From: Candidatus Binatia bacterium
GTDB taxonomy: Bacteria; Desulfobacterota; Binatia; Bin18
NCBI GenBank assembly: GCA_022826945.1
Contig: JAJDTY010000073.1
Coordinates: 248,001-312,000, forward strand
DNA: 64,000 bases
Direction of reading: 5' to 3'
The notes beneath the pieces were generated by a model, which saw nothing but the letters and a program-made list of their open reading frames with translations, searched no databases and had not been told where the DNA came from. The translations under genes and the position numbers were made by a program. Below, in pieces: positions 59,820 through 64,000 of this stretch. Every line of letters begins with the position of its first letter. Positions within the stretch are counted from its first letter, which is position 1.

Positions 59820-62197
59820 TCGGCATCGGGATTTGTCTGCGCCCGATCCAGCATGCTGAGTACGCGCTCCGGAGTCAGCGGCACCTCATTGACCCGCACG
59901 CCAAACGGTGACAGCGCGTCGGCCACGGCATTGGCAATTGCCGCGGGCGGGGCAATCGCCCCACCCTCACCCATGCCCTTGATGCCGTTGAGCGTATACG
60001 GCGACGGCGTTTCAATATGTCCGATTTCTACCTGCGGCACATCCGTGGCGGTGGGAATCAAATAGTCCATGAATGTTCCGGTCAGAAATTGGCCAGCGTC
60101 ATCGTATAGAGCGTGCTCGTACAGAGCGGAACCAATCCCCTGGGCCACCCCACCCTGGATCTGGCCATTCACGATAGTGGGATTGATAATCGTACCGCAG
60201 TCCTCAACCACGATATAGCGCAAGAGTTGGACCTGACCGGTTTCAATATCGACTTCAACCGCAGCTACATGGGTCGCGTTGGAGTGCGTGATCGGCGGCG
60301 GCTCGTAGGCCACACTGGCGTCAAGCCCAGGTTCTTCGTCGGGCGGCAGGCCCGTCGGTTGCGCGATAATCCGATGCGCCAGCTCGGGGATGGAAAGCAG
60401 GTGGACCCCACCGGTTTTGCGTCGGACAGCGCCCTGGGCAAGTTCAAGGTCGTCCGCGGGCACTTCGGTCAGACGCGCCGCAATACGCAACAGCTTATCC
60501 CGCAGCTTTTGCGCCGCCAAAGTCACGGCGCCCCCGCCCGTCACCGCACTCCGACTGGCCCAGGTTCCCCACCCGCGCGGGGTGGCCTGCGTATCGCCTT
60601 GCACAACAGCGACGTCTTCGAGCGCGACGCCGAGCGTGTCCGCTATCAGTTGGGCATAGACGGTGTGGTGGCCTTGGCCGTGCGAGTGCGTCCCAACGAA
60701 GACCGTCACCTTACCTGACTCATCAATGCGCAGCGTCGCCGCCTCATAGCCACCGATCTTGACGCCAAAGGAATCAAACACGGCCGAGTTGTGGGCCGTA
60801 CCTTCCACATACGAGCCTATCCCCACCCCAAGATAGCGGCCGTTCTCACGGACCTTTTGCTGCTCAGCCCGAAAATCGTCATAGCCGAGGATATCAAGGG
60901 CTTTTTGTAACGAGGCTTGATGGCTGCCGCTCTCAATCTCCGCACCCAGCAGCGTCATATATGGGTGCTCGTCCTGCGGGATCATATTCCGCAGCCGGAT
61001 CTCCGCCGGATCAAGGCCGAGCTTTTGGGCGCCCATATCCAGAAGACGCTCCATAGTCAAAGCCGCAACCGGAATACCCACGCCCCGATACACCCCAATG
61101 GAGGCTTTGTTGGTAGCGACCGTGCAGGTTTCAAATCCAAAGGCCGGAATCTTATAAGGACCGGTTATGGTCCCGGCCGCGTGTTTTGGCTCAAAGGACG
61201 AACCCCAGGGATAGGACGAGTAGCCACCCCCATCGCTCAGGAAGCGCGCCTTGAGTCCCAGCACGGTGCCGTCGCTCTTGAGGGCCAATTCCGCATTGAC
61301 AACCTGATGCTTGGCCTGGAGGGAGGCAGACAAATGCTCACGCCGGTCTTCGATCCATTTGATCGGTTTGTGCAGGGTTCTGGCGAGATGGGTGACCAGG
61401 ACTTCTTCAGGAAACGGGTGCGCTTTGAGACCAAAGCCCCCGCCTACGTCCGGAGAAATGACTCGGATACGATGCTCCGCCAGGTCCAGCAATGTGGCCA
61501 GACTGGCCCGCAGGGTATGGGGTACCTGGGTGGAGGACCAGACGGTGAGCGCCTCCGTTGCCACATCAAACCGGGCGACACAGCCTCGCGTTTCCATGGG
61601 TGAGGCCATGTGGCGGCCGGTTACAAAACGTTCGGACACCACGCAGTCGGCCTCCAGAAACGCCTTGCCCACTTCACCGACCTGGGCTTCGAGCCGTTCC
61701 ATGACATTGTCACCCCACTCTTCGTGCACCAGTGGGGCGCCTGCGAGCAGCGCGTTTTCCATATCGGCCACGGCTTCAAGCGGCGCATAGTCGACCTTGA
61801 CAAGATCGGCGGCGTCCTCAGCGGTGTAACGATCCGTCGCCACCACGGCCGCAACCATATCGCCCACAAAACGGACCTTGTCGGGCGTGAGGACGTGCCA
61901 GTTACACGATTTGTGAAAAGGGACTTTTTGCGTATCAAACTCGACCCGGAGCGGCTTGATCGTCTCCAGAATGTCCTGTCCGGTCAGGATACGGGCCACA
62001 CCGGGCTTGGCCAGTGCAGCTTGAATATCGATATTCGTAATTTTGGCGTGGGCGTACGGACTGCGAACAAAGGCGACCGCCAGCATGTCGGGGAATATGA
62101 GGTCATCAACATATTGGGTTTTTCCCAGTAAAACGCGCGGGTCTTCGACCCGGCGCACCTGCGCCCCCAGCATTTTTCCGGTTCCCTCACGACTCAT
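59816..62197 (-). CDS. Xanthine/CO-dehydrogenase-type molybdopterin large subunit
   Basis: A 793-residue molybdenum hydroxylase large subunit. The N-terminal domain starts GKMLGAQVRRVEDPRVLLGKTQYVDD. The cofactor region has RVISPDVGGGFGLKAHPFPEE, WIEDRREHL, and GVYRGVGIPVAALTMERLLD where xanthine dehydrogenases have AYRGxGRPE. The catalytic Glu is in KGMGEGGAIAPPAAIANA. The CSFR loop of true form I CO dehydrogenase is absent, so CO oxidation is unlikely. The ATG at 62197 has GGAGG seven bases upstream. It is a close paralogue of the next gene upstream, 41 bases away. Confidence 0.92.
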   Translation of the reverse strand: MSREGTGKMLGAQVRRVEDPRVLLGKTQYVDDLIFPDMLAVAFVRSPYAHAKITNIDIQAALAKPGVARILTGQDILETIKPLRVEFDTQKVPFHKSCNWHVLTPDKVRFVGDMVAAVVATDRYTAEDAADLVKVDYAPLEAVADMENALLAGAPLVHEEWGDNVMERLEAQVGEVGKAFLEADCVVSERFVTGRHMASPMETRGCVARFDVATEALTVWSSTQVPHTLRASLATLLDLAEHRIRVISPDVGGGFGLKAHPFPEEVLVTHLARTLHKPIKWIEDRREHLSASLQAKHQVVNAELALKSDGTVLGLKARFLSDGGGYSSYPWGSSFEPKHAAGTITGPYKIPAFGFETCTVATNKASIGVYRGVGIPVAALTMERLLDMGAQKLGLDPAEIRLRNMIPQDEHPYMTLLGAEIESGSHQASLQKALDILGYDDFRAEQQKVRENGRYLGVGIGSYVEGTAHNSAVFDSFGVKIGGYEAATLRIDESGKVTVFVGTHSHGQGHHTVYAQLIADTLGVALEDVAVVQGDTQATPRGWGTWASRSAVTGGGAVTLAAQKLRDKLLRIAARLTEVPADDLELAQGAVRRKTGGVHLLSIPELAHRIIAQPTGLPPDEEPGLDASVAYEPPPITHSNATHVAAVEVDIETGQVQLLRYIVVEDCGTIINPTIVNGQIQGGVAQGIGSALYEHALYDDAGQFLTGTFMDYLIPTATDVPQVEIGHIETPSPYTLNGIKGMGEGGAIAPPAAIANAVADALSPFGVRVNEVPLTPERVLSMLDRAQTNPDAE

Positions 62198-62238
62198 GGA
62201 TGACCCTCCGGTCAAAGGCACGCTGCTGTCATTCGCTA

Positions 62239-64000
62239 TCAGGCGGCGGCTTTATGCCGTTCAATCCAACCCAACACCCGTTCCGGAGTGAGGGGAATCG
62301 CATCGACCCGTACCTCAAATGGCGCCAGCGCGTCGGCAACCGCATTCGCGATCGCTGCCGGGGGAGCGATCGCCCCACCCTCGCCAACGCCTTTGATACC
62401 GTGAGGTGTGTGCGGAGATGGACTTTCAATATGACCGATCTCCACCTGCGGGACATCGAGAGCGGTTGGGATCAGATAATCCATCAACGTCCCCGTCAAA
62501 AACTGGCCGTTCTCATCGTACAGAGCGTGTTCGTACAGGGCCGTGCCGATTCCCTGCGCCACGCCGCCCTGAATCTGACCATCAACGACGGTGGGGTTGA
62601 TGATCGTGCCGCAGTCTTCCACCACAATATACCGCAGCAGGGTGACCTTGCCGGTATCGCTGTCCACTTCGACCAGAGCGATATGGGTCGCGTTGGCATG
62701 TGTGGACGGTGGGGGTTCGTAGTGGGCCGTGGCGTCCAGACCGGGCTCTTCATCTTGCGGGAGACTGCCGGCCTGCACCAGCACGCGGTGAGCAAGCGCC
62801 TTGATGGGCATCAGCGGAGTGGCGTCCGCTTTGCGCCGGATCATCCCTTCTGCCAACTCCAGATCGTCATCTGGCACTTCGGTCATACGCGAGGCGATGC
62901 GCAACATCTTGTCGCGCAATTTTTGGGACGCCTTGGAGATCGCGCCCCCTCCGGTGACGGCACTCCGACTGCCCCAGGTGCCCATGCCATAGGGAACGGC
63001 GTTCGTATCACCCTCGATGATTTTGACATCAGCAAGCGGAACGCCGAGTTCGTCAGCCGCCACCTGAGCTAAGGTTGTTTCGTGACTCTGGCCGTGGGAG
63101 TGGGTCCCAACCAGCACAGTGACCTTACCCGCGACATCCATGCGCACGGTTGCCGATTCATAGCCGCCCAGATTCAGTCCCATCGAGGCAAAGGCCGCCG
63201 AGCTCGGTGCCGTGCCTTCCAGATAACAGCCGATACCGATCCCCAGGTAGCGGCCCTGGGTGCGGGCCCGATGCTGTTCGGCTCTGCACTCCTGGTAGCC
63301 CAGAATGTCCAGCGCCTTCTGGAGGGATTCACGGTGGCTCCCGCTCTCGACTTCCGCTCCGATAATGGTGGTATACGGATGCTCTTCTTTTCGGATCATA
63401 TTCCGCAGCCGAATCTCGGCCGGGTCAAGCTTCAGTTTTTGGGCAGCCAAATCCATGAGCCGCTCCATGGTCAGCACTCCAATCGGCAGCCCCACCCCGC
63501 GATACACCCCAATAGTGGTTTTATTGGTGGCAACCGACACGGCTTCGAAACTGAAGGTCGGGGTCTTATACGGCCCAGGCATGCTGGAGGCGGCGTGACC
63601 GGCTTCAAACGCAGACCCCCAGGGGTATTCGGAATACGCACCCACATCGCCGACAAACCGGCCCCTGATGCCGAGGATGGTTCCGTCCTGCCGAATGGCA
63701 AGTTCGGCCTGGACGGCTTGCTGTTTGGCGTGGAGCGAGGCGGACAGATTTTCGCGGCGGTCTTCAATCCATTTGACCGGGCGACCAAGACGGCGCGCGA
63801 GGTGGGCGGACACGGCCTCCTCGGGAAAGAGGTGGCCCTTTTGCCCGAACCCACCACCAACATCCGGGGCGACCACGCGGATATGATGTTCAGGGAAATC
63901 CAGGACCAGGGCAATATGTGAGCGGAGCACATGCGGCACCTGCGTGGACGACCACACAGTCAGCGTGTCTGTCGCAGGCTCGAAAGACGCCACACAGCCC
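62239..64000 (-). CDS. Xanthine/CO-dehydrogenase-type molybdopterin large subunit, second copy (5' end outside window)
   Basis: At least 587 residues of a second molybdenum hydroxylase large subunit, colinear with the C-terminal three quarters of the gene at 59816-62197. The same landmarks occur: RVVAPDVGGGFGQKGHLFPEE, WIEDRRENL, GVYRGVGLPIGVLTMERLMD, and KGVGEGGAIAPPAAIANAV. The frame is open to the window edge (GCVASFEPATD and upstream). Residues differ throughout, so the two are old duplicates, not a recent copy. FAD and 2Fe-2S subunits, needed for a complete enzyme, are not in the window and may lie beyond 64000. Confidence 0.92.
   Translation of the reverse strand, partial: GCVASFEPATDTLTVWSSTQVPHVLRSHIALVLDFPEHHIRVVAPDVGGGFGQKGHLFPEEAVSAHLARRLGRPVKWIEDRRENLSASLHAKQQAVQAELAIRQDGTILGIRGRFVGDVGAYSEYPWGSAFEAGHAASSMPGPYKTPTFSFEAVSVATNKTTIGVYRGVGLPIGVLTMERLMDLAAQKLKLDPAEIRLRNMIRKEEHPYTTIIGAEVESGSHRESLQKALDILGYQECRAEQHRARTQGRYLGIGIGCYLEGTAPSSAAFASMGLNLGGYESATVRMDVAGKVTVLVGTHSHGQSHETTLAQVAADELGVPLADVKIIEGDTNAVPYGMGTWGSRSAVTGGGAISKASQKLRDKMLRIASRMTEVPDDDLELAEGMIRRKADATPLMPIKALAHRVLVQAGSLPQDEEPGLDATAHYEPPPSTHANATHIALVEVDSDTGKVTLLRYIVVEDCGTIINPTVVDGQIQGGVAQGIGTALYEHALYDENGQFLTGTLMDYLIPTALDVPQVEIGHIESPSPHTPHGIKGVGEGGAIAPPAAIANAVADALAPFEVRVDAIPLTPERVLGWIERHKAAA

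Noticed and set aside
59816-64000. Possible aerobic CO dehydrogenase (CoxL) locus
   Set aside because: The characteristic CSFR active-site loop is replaced by a YRGVG sequence in both copies, and no coxM or coxS is present, so CO oxidation is not supported.
1-64000. CRISPR arrays, prophage blocks, complete IS elements or rRNA genes
   Set aside because: No regularly spaced repeats, phage structural or integrase genes, intact transposases or rRNA sequences were seen on either strand.

Overview
The window is a gene-dense, moderately GC-rich bacterial chromosome segment. It carries housekeeping genes (secA end, argJ, gatCAB, serS, a TrmI-type methyltransferase, one tRNA-Ser) together with a large share of aerobic catabolic genes: acyl-CoA dehydrogenase, enoyl-CoA hydratases, a class III CoA-transferase, several SDRs, a Rieske oxygenase, a PhyH dioxygenase and molybdenum hydroxylases. 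The indirect tRNA-Gln/Asn pathway, envelope-type proteins with signal peptides, a Rieske/cytochrome b complex and a tungsten-type aldehyde oxidoreductase suggest an uncultured, respiring, Gram-negative-type lineage such as Tectomicrobia, Binatota or a Desulfobacterota relative. I cannot fix the taxon from sequence alone.

Layout. 1-2.9 kb: secA end, argJ, and a vapBC-like toxin-antitoxin module lying between two copies of the argJ 3' end. 2.9-7.4 kb (minus): gatC-gatA-gatB-acyl-CoA dehydrogenase. 7.5-15.7 kb (plus): yraN, serS, then a respiratory cluster of Rieske protein, split cytochrome b with a b6-like Cys, two tiny membrane proteins, an eight-haem cytochrome with a coiled coil, and a cupredoxin-like protein ending in a clear terminator. 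15.7-16.5 kb: AT-rich DNA with two copies of a perfect palindrome, and an IS982-family relic. 16.5-20.3 kb (minus): TPR protein, DUF151 nuclease, and a CoxE/MoxR pair. 20.4-26 kb: a TANGO2/NRDE gene and a minus-strand operon of response regulator, double DUF1571 protein, histidine kinase and SDR. 26-31 kb (plus): hypothetical protein, metallophosphoesterase, double-domain QueD-like protein, and two SDRs around a gluconolactonase relic. 31-35.5 kb: STAS protein, tRNA-Ser(UGA), exported DUF151-PDZ protein, two small zinc-type proteins and TrmI. 35.6-42.7 kb (plus): an acyl-CoA/amino-acid catabolic run with sirtuin, ACT, HIBADH-type dehydrogenase, DAACS carrier and CoA-transferase.

43-48 kb: glyoxalase-fold protein, then a minus-strand operon of four-cluster ferredoxin, aldehyde:ferredoxin oxidoreductase, MoaD-like protein and flavoprotein. 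48-52.5 kb (plus): rhodanese, exported esterase, and a Rieske oxygenase with two small partners. 52.5-54.1 kb: decayed type I restriction-modification remnants. 54-58.6 kb: glutathione reductase, bacterial serpin, Cys-rich lipoprotein, cupin and an LDH/MDH-fold dehydrogenase. 58.8-64 kb (minus): PhyH dioxygenase and two tandem xanthine/CO-dehydrogenase-type large subunits, the last cut by the window edge.

The most notable non-coding signals are the duplicated argJ end around vapBC, and a family of about 55-bp imperfect inverted repeats present three times, each placed just after a stop codon. Two palindromes of a GTAGGGGCG family are also present, one of which overlaps a stop codon. No CRISPR array, prophage or complete insertion sequence was seen.
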